The notes under the pieces were generated by a model. That model worked only from the letters and a program-made list of their open reading frames with translations, made no database searches and was not told the DNA's origin. From Dryomyza anilis (lineage: Eukaryota > Arthropoda > Insecta > Diptera > Dryomyzidae): a stretch of 64,000 nucleotides of DNA. Position numbers and translations under genes: made by a program. Below are positions 46,390-57,972 of this stretch, one piece after another; the first letter of the stretch is position 1; the number at the start of each line of letters is the position of its first letter. The stretch covers positions 8,718,630 to 8,782,629 of the forward strand of contig OX638131.1 of assembly GCA_951804985.1 (NCBI GenBank), given 5' to 3'.

Positions 46390-47350
46390 AAAATTTGCTT
46401 AAAATTCACGAACTCTTTCATGTATTTTACAAAAAAAATCATGAAAATTATCTACGAAATGTTTCGTAAATACAAGAAAAAACTGTCTTAAATTTATGAA
46501 AAATTTTAAATTTTAATTAAGTATTTTAGGAAATTGTTCATTGATTTTATCTACGAAGTTCATTCGTACATAATACAAAAGATTGGCATTTTCTCATACT
46601 TCATTTATTTACTTTTTTACGAAAATTTTCGTACTTTTTACGATTTTTACTTTTAATAATTTTATTCATAGTCTTATGAAACATTTGTAAAATTATGAAA
46701 ACATTCGTAATATTTACGCATGAATTAATAATTTTACGAATATATTCGTACATGTTACGAATATATTCGTAATTTGAGTGAAAACATTTGTAACTTTACG
46801 AATATTTTCGATATTTTAGTATTTTCTTAATAAAAATAAGAAGTACTCTACACTGATTTAACCCTTTTGACACAAACAGAATTCACACAGAACACCAAAG
46901 AAAACTGTTTGTGTTTGTATTTTATATTAATCTATCTTACCAATGAAATAAATACCAATTAAAATAAAATGCAGTTCCGAGTTGTTATTGGACGCAAACT
47001 TATTTCTCTTTTTTTACTAATTCTTCGTAAAAAAACACGAGTGCTTCGTTAAATTCTACATATAACTTTAAAATTTACGAAAGTTTAGCACTTAATTCGT
47101 AAAATGTAATGCGAAAATGTTTTACGAAAAAAATATTCGTAAAATATATTATTTTTTTCTTTAAAAAATTGTAATAATAAATTATATACGAAAGTTTCGT
47201 AATTAAAACGAAGAATTTGTAATTTTTTTGGTAATTTAATTTTATGCAATATTGTTTCGTAATATATACAAATCTTTCGTATTAAAATACAATTTTTTTT
47301 TTGTGTTTCTTACGAATTATTCGTGTATTTTACGAAAAAAATTAAAAAAA
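46390..47350. mobile_element. Element dense in TTCGTAA/TTACGAA, copy 1
   Basis: About 960 bp with a few dozen copies of TTCGTAA or its complement TTACGAA, often paired as small inverted repeats. Aligns with 63448-64000: TGCTTAAAAT start, TTTATCTACGAA, ATTCGTACATAATAC, GACACAAACAGAA, CCAATTAAAATAAAATGCAG and CGTAAAAAA-CACGA blocks. No coding frame. The edges look like degenerate inverted repeats, but no target duplication is clear. Confidence 0.65.
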
Positions 47351-48324
47351 TATTCGTTAAATGTCCTAGAAATTTGTTTGACTAAAAATTAAATATTTGA
47401 CCAAATTTTTCAATAAAAAATAAATATATATATATTTCATTAAAAATAAAATTTTTTATTACTTCAAATTGAATTTTTAGCAAATTTTATTCAATTCAGT
47501 TTTTTAACTAAAATTTCAGTTTTTAGATATTAATATTTATCGCATATATTTCTCACCAATTTATGTAACTTTTAAAATTTTTTAAATCTTCCTAACTTCT
47601 GCGAAAAGTCCAACATATTAAACTACATGATTTAAAAATACCTATTAACCTTATTAATACATGTTGCTTATCAATAAATCGTGTTCCATAAATCTTAAGT
47701 ATTGCAATATAAATTGTTTTTGAAGGAATTTTAATGAATTTGCGAATGCATGAAACAAAAATATGAAATTTAAAATCATCATTAATAAGATTTAAATATT
47801 TCCTAAATGATATTAAGCCTTCAAAATTGTGCTATCAACTCTTCACAATCTAAATTATTAAATTAAAACTTACAAACAAAAAAAGCACCCTCAAAATAGC
47901 ATATGTTATAAATGCCAACAATGCCAAAAATTCGAGTTTCTTTTATATTAAAAGAAATGCAAACAATTTATGCCAATTTGGGACACCAAAGATCAAAGTG
48001 ACTTTAAATAAAACCACAAACCAAATGCAAGCTGAAAAAGGTAATCATTCCGAACAAGTTATTGTTATGGCAAACATTTTAAATGTTGTGCATATTTTGT
48101 AGCCCACATGTGAATCAAGTGTGTAGAGTGGGAGATGAAATTAAGAAGTTGGAGAATATACAAGTGAAATTTCAGGGATAACTGAGAGTGATTTAAAATT
48201 GTTATTTGGAATTTTGTATGTTTTAGAATTAGCAAGTTTAAAGTATTTTATAATATTAAGTATAACTAAAGATGAGTTTTAAAATCCTAATTTTGGATTA
48301 AGGGAAAATTTATAATATATCGTC
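47351..48324. other. AT-rich interval, nothing recognised
   Basis: No repeat partner, no credible frame. Confidence 0.4.
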
Positions 48325-49350
48325 ACTGTCATGCCAAAGGGGCGAATGTGCATTTTTAGAAATGTTTAGAAATCAAATTTTAAAATTTGAAATACTTCAA
48401 AAATTAGCAAAATTTAGATTTTGTTCAATTTTTTTCTGTTTATTTTAGTTTATTCATCAATTATTATAAAGTCTAAAAAATATTTATGGATTTGGACAAC
48501 TTACTGAATTATTAAAACAGATTTTGTGAGGCTATATCCTGACCAAGACGCAAATATTTTTGTTTTTTATGCTATAACTTTTTATTAGCGCAATACAAAA
48601 TAGTAATGTAAAGGCATTAAACTATTGGCATCATTATTTAAAAATATTTTGCCAAACATTCATTTGCCATTTGTTTTTTGCAGGAAAAATGTTTCGCAAA
48701 ATATATGTGCCAATCGATAGGTGTTTTAAAAACAAACAATTAATACATTAAAACTACTATTTTATCTTGCACCAATAAAAAGTTATAGCAAAAAAACGAA
48801 GAAATTGGAAAATCTTTTCATGCCAAAAGGGCGAATTTCGTTTTTTCGCCATAAATTTTTATTGCTACAAGATAAAATAGTAGTGAAAAGGTATTTATTG
48901 TTTGTTTTTAAAGCACCTATCGATCTGCATCATTAATTAAAAATATGTTCTTGCAAATAACGAAAATTCGAAAATTTGAAAATCTTTTCATGCCAAAAGG
49001 GCGAATTTTTTCGTTTTTTCGCCATAAAATTTTATTGCTACAAGATAAAATAGTAGTGAAAAAGTATTTATTGTTTGCTTTCAAAGCACCTATCGATCTG
49101 CATCATTAATTAAAAATATATTCTTGCAAATAACGAAAATTCGAAAATTTGAAAATCTTGTCATGCCAAAAGGGCGAATCTTTTCGGTTTTTCGTCAGAT
49201 CTTTTTATTGCTACAAGATAAAATAGTGGTGTAAAGGTATTTAAGCAACTATCGATCTGCATCATTATTTAAAAAATATGTTGTTGCTAATAACAAAAAT
49301 TGGAATTATTTGACATGACAAGATGTTCAAATTCTCAATTTGGCAATTTT
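48325..49350. repeat. Tandem and inverted copies of a 171-bp unit
   Basis: CATGCCAAAAGGGCGAAT starts units at about 48820, 48990 and 49163 (period about 171 bp), each with TTGCTACAAGATAAAATAGT and AGCACCTATCGATCTGCAT. Upstream, 48540-48800 holds the block in both orientations (TAGCGCAATACAAAATAGTA against ACTATTTTATCTTGCACCAA), and a single TGCCAAAGGGGCGAATG is at 48332. An isolated unit is at 21126-21340. Confidence 0.8.
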
Positions 49351-50985
49351 CAATTTGGCATGATATTGACGATATGTGAAATATGTTTTTTTTTTTAATT
49401 TACTTTTATTTTATATTTAAAGAAAAGCAATTAGATAATTTTAAAAATACCATTGTCCCAGTATTGCCCCAGACATAATATTCTACCCGCTGGACATTCC
49501 TTAATCTTTTGCATACCAAAATCGTTATAGAGCTATTGGTTTTTTTTTATACTCTGCTATCATAAAAATACCTCATACCTACTACTATTTACGATACCTA
49601 CAGAAAAGTAGCTTTCGCATAATATTTCAAATTCGCAATTTATTAAAATTCTCCACTTGAAACCAATCACTGCTACTTGTTTTTCTTTTTTTTTTGTGCT
49701 ATTATTATTTTTCATTGAGAGCCAATATTTATTTTCTTTTGTCAGCAAAATTTTCAATAATAATGCTTTACCATAACCGTATCTCAGTACTGAGTACAAC
49801 AACAAAAGCATATTTCCGAACAGATACTTTATACAAATATGTGAAAACGAATGCTTGAATTTATTAGCGCTGAAAAGTGCCGTCACGGAGAGTGGGGGGC
49901 TACAGATGAAAGCAGCCGTTTACACCGTAAAGTCTACGGTATACAGCAAAAACTTCTGAACGCAAAAAAAAACCCGAATCCATTGTAATGAATACCATAC
50001 CATATCGAGATATGCGAAGACCGCACTTATCTCTGATTATGAGGATTTTTAAAAAATATAAAAAATATAAAAAATCAAAAAATTGAAAAAAAAAATTGAC
50101 ATTGCAAAAATATGAAGCAAAAAAGGATAATAAAAATCGCACATGAACGATTTAAAACAGGAAATGCCTCTTACGCACGCAATTCAAAAAAGCCAAAGGA
50201 GCTGGGGGTTGTTACTCCTCCTGTACAGCAGGATGATGATGATGACGATGATGCCACTGATGGTGTTCGATTTGTTGCGCGAATGTCTGTGTGTGTGTGT
50301 GTCTAAATGTCCTGCGAGTGAGTAGTGTATCCTGTGATTTACTTTTATTGCGGCTTAAGCCACGTTACGTTGCACCCTTCAAACTTTGGCTGCATATTAT
50401 TTTTGTTTTTATCTCGTTTCGCATATTTCTTTTTATGTTTTTCGGTGTTTTTAACAGACAATTTATTTTAGGTTGCAGATTTTAGAGAAATTTTAGAAAA
50501 AAAAATCTAAAAATTGATTTGTTGTTTTTTTATGGGGTGACTTTTTAAGTCGCAAAATATGTTTTATAAAAATTTTACAATTTTTATGTTTTAATTGAAA
50601 AATCGCGCAAAAGTTATGCATTGTGCATCGGAAATGGCAATGCTCACGTGCTTGAAATACTATCTGACGATACATGTGCTCATATGTGTAAAAGATAAGC
50701 TTTGGCAATATTTTTTTATATATTTGCACTTGGGATATTTTTGGAAGTAAAATCACTTTGAGGTTGACTTCATTTTCGAGATTAAAAAATGCAATAAATT
50801 TAAATGACTTGCAAGTAATTGAAGGCGACTTACTTTGATGTGAGATTAAATGAGATTTGTGTAATAAAGCTATTTATTAATGTAGAACATTTTTAATGGA
50901 TTTCAACCAACAAAATAGGATTTACACAATGCTTCAAAATATCTCTTTACTTAATATAGCCATATTCATAAAATTTGGCCCATTG
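49351..50985. other. Mixed interval without supported gene
   Basis: AT-rich to 49550; 49560-50480 is less biased, with GATGATGATGATGACGATGATG (50232-50253) and GTGTGTGTGTGTGTC (50289). Frames overlap on both strands without domains. Confidence 0.4.
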
Positions 50986-51404
50986 CACTAGTAGAAATTT
51001 GCCCGATGCGCCATCGGGAAATGATCGGGTTTTCGTTGGGTAAGCCCTATTAGAGAAAATATGATCATTGCCTTTCATGCTTACCATAGCAGGGTTTACA
51101 TTATCTAAACAGTCAATGTTCCCGATCATAGCTACATTATTTGTTCCTCATAACGAAATTAGTATCAGGCAATGTGCGAGATTAATGAGAGAAACCCTAT
51201 TATGCTCGGGCTCAGACAAGGCAATTGTCGGGTAAATATTAAAATGGGGAATTGCCCGATCAGTACATGATCATGGCCTGAGGTCAATACATGATCAGGA
51301 CACTGCGTTACATGGACATTATGGGCCTCGTCATATCCCGATCACCTCAAATAATGACATGATCACTTCATGACCATGGCCCTACCAAAATTTCTACTAG
51401 GGTG
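50986..51404. mobile_element. CCCTAGTAG MITE, compact copy
   Basis: About 419 bp. Left end CACTAGTAGAAATTTGCCCG, right end (complement) CACCCTAGTAGAAATTTTGG, so an inverted repeat of about 17 bp with a small gap. The interior is rich in ATGATCGGG and CCCGATCAT words, giving internal complementarity. The same element with two insertions is at 30145-32842. No clear target duplication. Confidence 0.75.
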
Positions 51405-52074
51405 TATACTTATTATAATTGTTTATCTTTTCGTCAAATGTGGGCGGGATTGGACAAAAGGGCATGTCACCTTCCATATAACCAAAAAATGCTATAAATC
51501 CTACGAAGAGCAGAGTTTTAATAATCAAAACAGAGGATTATATTAAAAATTGTAATCATGAAGTATGTATCAAAGCAGACATTTTTCCATACCTACATCT
51601 GTTGTAAAAAAAATGTAGTTCTACTACATTTTATAGTTTTTAAATACATTTGTATTTATGTGATTAGATTTTACTACACAATGTATTATAAATTAATTTT
51701 ATACGTATTACAGAACTGTAATCAAGCATATTATTATTTGTATTTGGTGCAAGTGAAAAGCACACTTGTGACTCCTTGTGACTCCTTTGAGTCATCAGAT
51801 CTGATGATGACATAAGTTGTATATTGAGTGAAGCTTCCATCTTCATCATCAGAAAAACATATATTTTATACACTTTTACAAGAACTTAAAACAATTTTTA
51901 ATGAATACATAATGCAATTAAAATAAATGCAGACGTTGTAGTTTTTTTAATTCTTATGATATTTAAATAAATACAAAATGTAGACAAAATAAAAATAAAT
52001 ATAAAATTTATACAATTTTCTTGAAATTAAGTAAATATGGGATGTAGGAAAATACAGATGTTTTAATATATGTA
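51405..52074. other. Spacer with a 3' fragment of the TGGACCC element
   Basis: 51440-51485 (GTGGGCGGGATTGGACAAAA, CATATAACC) is the complement of the CCAATCCCGCCC block of 14880-14910 and 29210-29230. The rest is AT-rich. Frame 51558-51815 has no motif. Confidence 0.45.
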
Positions 52075-52902
52075 GGGGAGCCTAGTGTAAAGTGGGACAC
52101 GATTTGATTTTCTCCAAAAAAAAGTTCAATTGAATAATAATTTAAATTCTTTTGAAGGCATTGTTCAATAGATTGGTTCATGATCTAACTTTTTGCTTTA
52201 AAAGAATATCATTTATATTTATTTTAATTAATTTTTGTCTGACTTTTCAAATATCTCAATTTTGGACTTAATTATAATTTTTGGGGTAAACTGGGAAACT
52301 TCAAAATTTTTATTAAATGCTATTTTAGACTTGCTTTTTAGTGTTTAGTTTTTTTTTTTTTAATAAAGTAAATTATATAAAGAAATTGTTAAAATTTAAA
52401 TTCTCCGGAATTACATTCAAGCTAATTGTACACAATTCTACTTCATCTGATGAAGAAGTAGAACTGTATAAGGTTCGCTTCTCGGCTTTTGCTGCAATAT
52501 ATATCTTTTTTTTTTTTTGTTGCTAAGCCAATTCAATAATTCATATAACACAATATTTTCACTAAAATTACAACAAACATAGCTTAAATTACTGTTCGCA
52601 CTTTACCCCAGAAAGTGTTTACAACTTTAACCCAATATCGTAATTTGAATTTGCAAAACTGGTTTGTATCTCAAAAGATATACAACATCCGATATCTCCT
52701 AATTAAAAACGACAGCAATTCACACTTTTAATAGCAAACAACATCAGTCTAAAAAAAAAATCAAAAACATTTATTTTTCACTTGTGAATCACTTCACTTA
52801 TGAATCACTTGACAATTCTTTTAATTTTTTTAAGTGCAAAAACATGTGAAAAAATTACAATTTCCCACATTATCCCATGTCCCACTTTAGCACAGGTTCC
52901 AC
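52075..52902. mobile_element. GTGGGAC MITE, complete copy
   Basis: 828 bp between TA dinucleotides (52073-52074, 52903-52904). Left end GGGGAGCCTAGTGTAAAGTG, right end complement GTGGAACCTGTGCTAAAGTG, both followed by GGACA. GGGGTAAACTGGG and CTTTACCCCAG words recur inside, and a palindrome CTACTTCATC-t-GATGAAGAAGTAG lies near 52438-52462. Half copy at 29611-30065, fragment at 32855-33000. Confidence 0.8.
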
Positions 52903-52904
52903 TA

Positions 52905-53241
52905 AAAATTTCAGAACGTATATACCACAAGTGTTGTATTTGAGAGTAGCCCTGAGGCATGTTTTTCGGTGTCGTATTTTGTGAAATGAAGGAAAATTGT
53001 GAGATTTAGGATAAATAGTGCGCATAAAATGTTAATTTAACGTTCTAATTTTATTAGAATCAGCTGCATTTATATGACAAAATATTTTAACAAGCAGAAA
53101 AGTGGTGCTCACAGTTCAATTGCCATACTATCGTATTCGTACAATGTCGTACCAATACCATGAAATTGTGAATACGCTAAATGAATAATAAGAGGTCACA
53201 ATGAAAAGAAATTCGAATAAATTAGAAATAAATTCACAAAT
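52905..53241. other. No recognisable feature
   Basis: AT-rich spacer between the MITE and the solo LTR. Confidence 0.4.
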
Positions 53242-53460
53242 ATATTGTTACGAAAAGAGGTAATTTGCCCCACTGTGCAAGCATTCACCAATAATAAATG
53301 AGACGCAAGACAATTCAGCGCACTAAGCAATGTATTAGAAAGAGACGGAAGATCATTCAGCGTACTGAGCAATGTGCGAGAAAGAGATGGAAGATCAGCG
53401 CATTAAAACACATGAGTGCGAATGAGATGCCAATATCATGCGTCATTCACGAAACGAGTA

Positions 53461-53473
53461 GAAGGTTCTCGAA
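53461..53473 (+). promoter_or_regulatory. Heat-shock-element-like site in the LTR
   Basis: GAAGGTTCTCGAA fits the three-part heat-shock factor consensus nGAAnnTTCnnGAAn exactly. It lies 44 bp upstream of the LTR TATA box, and further GTCGAA words follow (53478-53502). Function is inferred from the consensus alone. Confidence 0.5.
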
Positions 53474-53516
53474 ACAAGTCGAAGCTTGTCGAAACGTGTC
53501 GAACTGATGCATGCAG

Positions 53517-53524
53517 TATATAAG
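53517..53524 (+). promoter_or_regulatory. LTR TATA box
   Basis: TATATAAG, with an initiator-like TTCAGTAG about 25-30 bp downstream (about 53549). It would start transcription in the R region of the LTR. Confidence 0.6.
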
Positions 53525-53769
53525 GGAGCCGCATCTGAGGTACCGCACTTCAGTAGTTATTGTAAAGTGTTCGAGGGCATCTCGTGTGATAATTGTCAAG
53601 TTAAATTGTGGACATGCAGCAGTTGTTAGAATTTGTTATTAGTAAAGTTCTTTATTAAAGTTAATTGATATAATTTAAACCAAACATAAGAGTGTTTTTA
53701 TTTTGTACTCAATCCAGCGATACGAACTCGTAGAACAGTTTTCCGTAGACTGAATTTTCGTAACAATAT

Positions 53770-55739
53770 GAATAGAGTGGAAATAGATCCTTTTTTTGGT
53801 CGGGTATTAATTATTTTAATTATTTTCTCTTCAAGAATGAAATTAAAAATTTTAATACTTTTCGACACGTTTTTCACCAGTAGTTGTAATTTCATTATTT
53901 CGAAATCATCAAATTGCAATAAAAAAATCTAAATTGAGATAATTTAAATTTCATTTGCTTTTCATTTGAAATCACTTGAAAAATCTAAATTTTATCAATT
54001 TTTAATAAAACATATCTCATTTACTTTTTAATTTCAGAATAGAAATTTCAATTTCATTTAAAATATTCCTTATTTAAAATGGAAAATGTGAATTTAACTT
54101 ATTTATTTCTTATTAAAAAACAACTCAATTTAATTTAAGCCTCCCATTTCGAAATGAAAATTCTCAATTTAATTTGTCTCCTTCGCAATTTAAAAATTAA
54201 ATATCTCAATTTCGTTTTTGAATTCCAAAATTCAAATGTTTTGTTTCATATCCAATATCAGTTTAAAAGGAATAAAGATTAAAAAGTAATCATTAACGAT
54301 CATAATGCCAAGAAAACCTTTGCATTGAAAAATAAATTTTTTAAAAGTAAAAAATGTTATTCTACAACTAAAAATAAATATACAAAAAAATAATACAAAC
54401 AATTTATAAAAAGTATCAAAAGCCTGGAAAGGCCACACGTGACCAGTGGTCACCACATGTGGCCATGCGGACTTGACACCTCAAGTGTTACACAGTCTAA
54501 ACGCAGACTCATTAGAGAGCATAGATTAAAGAGTAACATAATAAATTAAAAAATATTGTCAACCTTTTAAAAATGATTTCTTTTTCGTTTTCTTTTTTTT
54601 TGCAATATACAAACAACAAATAATGTACGACAACAAACAATTGTCTCACGTGTCAAGGCAACATTTTGAAAACGTTTTCAATTTAATTTAAAATTGAACA
54701 ACAAACAAAACGAGTTGATAAAGAATGCGTGCATTTGGACCCTTTCGGCTAGGTGGGCGCTAAGGGCACTGTGTCGGTGTCCGTCTATCCATCCATTCAT
54801 TCGACTGTGTGAGGCGCAGACAGAGACACTGAGGCGCTGGGGCGCAATGTTGGAAGTGTCCAGTCCAGTATGGTGGCCGTGTAATTTCAGCTGTCAGTAA
54901 CATTGTTCCACTGACGCCCAGGGATATGAATTTATGATAAATTTACGTGCTAATGTCTACTTCGACGCGTCGCGTCGCATCGCATCGCATCGATGACGTG
55001 CAACAGTTGCTATTGCGGCTGCACTCAAGCTGAGCGCAATTATTTCAGCTAAAATTATAATAATACGATTAAATCTATTATAATACTTAATACTATATAT
55101 ATGTTTACTATAGTATATAAGCATAATAGTAATTTTCTCGATAACTAAATGCAGTTAATTGGTTTCATTGCCAAGTAGCGGCCGCCGCGCCACTCTTGTC
55201 TGCGAAACAATTTGCAAAACGCGCATATTTTAAGAATTTTACTAATTTAATTAAAATTAAATTAGTTTATTATAAAAGAAAATTTTAATATATAATAATA
55301 ATAAAAATTTTTCCATGTAGGGTGCAACACACACACATACAAAGTAGCCTGCGCAGTCATGGAAACTAAGAATGATTATATTTTGAAGGTTACACGTTTT
55401 ACAATCATCATTAAAATAATTATTTATATGTTTTAACTAAGAGCTGAAAAGAAGCAAATAGGCGTGGAACTATTTAGAAAAAGCGAGATAATAAAATACA
55501 CATAATTATGGAAAATTGAAAATTTTATATAATACTTGAGGTTTCTATTGTATGGCTGTGTTAATCGTGTAACATGTTTGTAAAAAAAGTAAAATAATGG
55601 ACTTAAACGTTTTCATCTACTAAAACTCTCTCTCTATCTTTCATATTCTTTAGGTTTCAGAAATCATGAATCTGTATCATGCCACAATCATTAACAATTA
55701 TAATCAGAAAATGCAAATAAATTTATTTCGACAATCATA
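53770..55739. other. AT-rich, then single-copy-looking interval
   Basis: 53930-54250 loosely repeats TCTCAATTTAATTT/AATTTCATTT words. 54640-55260 is less biased, with a run GTCGCGTCGCATCGCATCGC (about 54968) and GCGGCCGCCGCGCC (55179). No copy in the window and no domain in any frame (for example 54694-54900). Candidate conserved non-coding host sequence. Confidence 0.4.
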
Positions 55740-56064
55740 AAGTGTTTTTCAATAAGAGAGCTACAAAGGTCTTTTTCAAGAGTTTTTCAACAGTGACGCT
55801 ACAAAAGTAGAGCGACAGGGCCAGCAAACGACGCCATATTTCTTGCCACTCTTTAGACATTTCTCTTCAGTAAGGTTTGCCATTTCATGATGGAAAGAGC
55901 CAACAACGAGTCGAAATTATTAAAATTAACTACCGAAATTCGAATTCGTATATCTTTCCATCATAAAATGGCAAACCTTACTGAAGAGAAATGTCAACAG
56001 AGCGGCAAGAAATATGGCGTCGTTTGCCGCTCCACTTTTGTAGCTTCCCTGTTGAAAACCCCAT
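55740..56064. mobile_element. Palindromic TA-flanked MITE, copy 3
   Basis: 325 bp, ends AAGTGTTTTTCAA and TTGAAAACCCC between TA dinucleotides (55738-55739, 56065-56066). It carries a deletion in the loop-proximal arm: GATGGAAAG passes straight to AGCCAACAACGAGTC, losing the ATATACG word. More diverged than copies 1 and 2. Confidence 0.8.
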
Positions 56065-56099
56065 TACAATGACCTCTGCAATACTAATATGTTTCCCAC

Positions 56100-56265
56100 A
56101 AGGGTCTGGTACGCTAAGTCGAAATTTAAAATATCGAAAATAAAAATACCGAATGCAAAAATGTAGAATATAAAAATGTTGAAAATAATGTCGAAAAAAT
56201 GTAGAAAACTGAAATGTTGTAAAAAACAATGTCGAAAACTAAAAATGTCGAAATTTAATATGGCG
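56100..56265. repeat. Short degenerate repeat AAAAATGTCGAAAA
   Basis: About ten imperfect 14-20-bp units of AAAAATGTCGAAAAT / AAAATGTTGAAAA. No partner elsewhere in the window. Confidence 0.65.
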
Positions 56266-56610
56266 GAATAATGTTTTGCGATACGAATTTTCATAAAATA
56301 TAAATTGTTTAAACTCCAGAGGATTAGTATATCATTATGCTAAAATGGACGTGGTCCGCCCATTGAAAGGCCAATAAAGGTGCAAATGGAATATTTGTGA
56401 TGTAATTTATGTAAAGAATAGAACGTTGTATTTGATTCTGGTAAGCATATTTTTTTAAATTTGTTTTATAATAATAATATTTTCGAAATCGAATATTAAT
56501 AAAAACAGAATTTTTTAAATGTTTTTGATTTTTAAGGGGTAACACGTGTCCTTGAGGTCACTTTTTCTCTATTTGTAATTTTTAACCTACTTTCCACATG
56601 GCGTGACCAT
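56266..56610. other. No recognisable feature
   Basis: AT-rich; ATGGACGTGGTCCGCCCATTG at about 56344 is the only less biased word. Confidence 0.4.
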
Positions 56611-57344
56611 TTTTATACCCTACACTAAGAGTGAAAGGGTATATTCAGTTTGGTACGCCGTTTGTAACACCCAGAAGAAAGCATCTCCGGTATGGAAAAG
56701 TATATATATTCTTGATCAGCATGACCTCCTGAGTCGATTTAGCGATGTCCGTCTGTCCGTCTGTCTGTCTGTCCGTCTGTCTGTCCGTCTGTCTGTCTGT
56801 CTGTTGAAATCCCTAAGACTTTTAAAATTGAAGAGCTAGATAAATGAAACTTATAACTTAGATTACTAATATACCTACGCTGTATGTGCGAAAAAATTGG
56901 CGAGATCGGTCCATGGTGACCTATGATCCGACCACTTATGTTCAAATACCACATATAAAATGTACATATAAAGATCAATTTTTATGTATACGTGCTTAGG
57001 TAAACTTTGTTGGTCAAATATATATTGACATCATGCTCAAATACATGATAATAATGTTTTCCGGCGAAAAGACTTGTGGTTCACAAAAAAAAAATCGAAA
57101 TTCGGTACACCTACCCATTTGTAAAAATGGGTATCAAATGAATGGAAATTCTTCAGCGATTGAATGTTTGTAGTTATTTTCAGGATTCGTATACCCTGGT
57201 GACCTATATATCACTTTGAATGGTAACCACACATATGTGTAGGGTATTTATAGTCGGCTTAGACCGACTATAATTTTGATAATCCTAACTATCATAATTA
57301 CACCTACTTTAAAATTTCCCATGTGATCTAACCTTCCCAACTGG
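56611..57344 (+). mobile_element. mini-me-like element, plus-strand copy
   Basis: Starts TTTTTATACCCTACACTAAG region, core GTATATATATTCTTGATCAG, then (GTCY)n at 56748-56802 with alternating GTCC and GTCT, then the long unique arm with ACACATATGTGTAGGG, the hairpin TAGTCGGCTTAGACCGACTA and the end AACCTTCCCAACTGG. Colinear and inverted relative to 1636-2339. Confidence 0.85.
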
Positions 57345-57673
57345 TTTATTTTTGATCTGCCCACCTTGTTATAATTCTAAAAGAAGTAGTGACCTCGAAC
57401 GGTTTTCGATTTCTGGACGGTTACAGGGGTGCGAGTGTTAAAAAATTTGATTTTCGGAGTCTCCGCTCCTTTTAGGAGGAATGGAATTGTTTTCGAACTG
57501 CACTATAATGTAAACTTCTACAGATTTTTGTTAATTTTCATATAGGTAGACCCAAAGATTTTGGATAAAGAAACTAAGGGTAGCAAAAAGTAGCAACGTT
57601 TTTCGACGGATTCTATAAATATACATATAACTGAATCTGAAAGTGAATAAAAGTTTCTTTGATGTGCTTTGAT
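57345..57673. other. Spacer, nothing recognised
   Basis: No repeat partner in the window and no frame. Confidence 0.4.
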
Positions 57674-57675
57674 TA

Positions 57676-57894
57676 CACCCAGAAAAAAATTCCCTCAAAT
57701 CCCATTAAAATTGGTCAATAGGACAATTATTGATTTAATAGTATACAAAAAATAAAAATTTTCATATAAACTCAATGGAATGTCATGGTATTTTCTAGTA
57801 TTTAATGGTATTTTCCGATTAAAATAATAATTTATCCTATTGAATATTTTTAATAGTAAAAAACTATTATTTATATAGTATTTTTTTCTGGGTG
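57676..57894. mobile_element. CACCCAG MITE, intact reference copy
   Basis: 219 bp with CACCCAGAAAAAAATT and, inverted, CACCCAGAAAAAAATAC ends, and TA on both sides (57674-57675, 57895-57896). The centre has TTAATAGT-A-run-ACTATTA. It serves as the uninterrupted reference for 15285-16573 and as the source pattern of the satellite at 1-830. Short length and TA target suggest a Tc1/mariner-type MITE (inference). Confidence 0.9.
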
Positions 57895-57972
57895 TAGTAT
57901 TTGTTTTCAACTTTGTAAAAACGTATAAAGTAAAACTAGTTGGGAAGGTTAGATCACATGGGACATTTTATA

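Larger units (their letters stand above)
53246..53765 (+). mobile_element. Solo LTR of an LTR retrotransposon
   Basis: 520 bp beginning TGTTACGAAAAGAGG and ending TTTTCGTAACA, an inverted TGTTACG/CGTAACA end pair, flanked by the 4-bp repeat ATAT (53242-53245, 53766-53769). Interior: two imperfect 46-bp repeats (AAGACAATTCAGCGCAC / AAGATCATTCAGCGTAC, about 53307 and 53353), a TATA box (53517) and an Inr-like TCAGT about 30 bp on. No second LTR or internal coding region lies nearby, so the element was lost by LTR-LTR recombination. A Ty3/gypsy-type origin is plausible from TG...CA ends and a 4-bp duplication. Confidence 0.85.

Noticed and set aside
53246..53765. One end of a full LTR retrotransposon
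   Set aside because: A single LTR with its own ATAT duplication on both sides; no gag or pol frame within reach.
56603..56839. 78-residue frame IPYTKSERVYSVWYAVCN...
   Set aside because: It recurs because the mini-me core is conserved at the DNA level (also at 2086-2361 and 9904-10146, minus strand) and it runs into the (GTCY)n tract; no sign of selection on protein.
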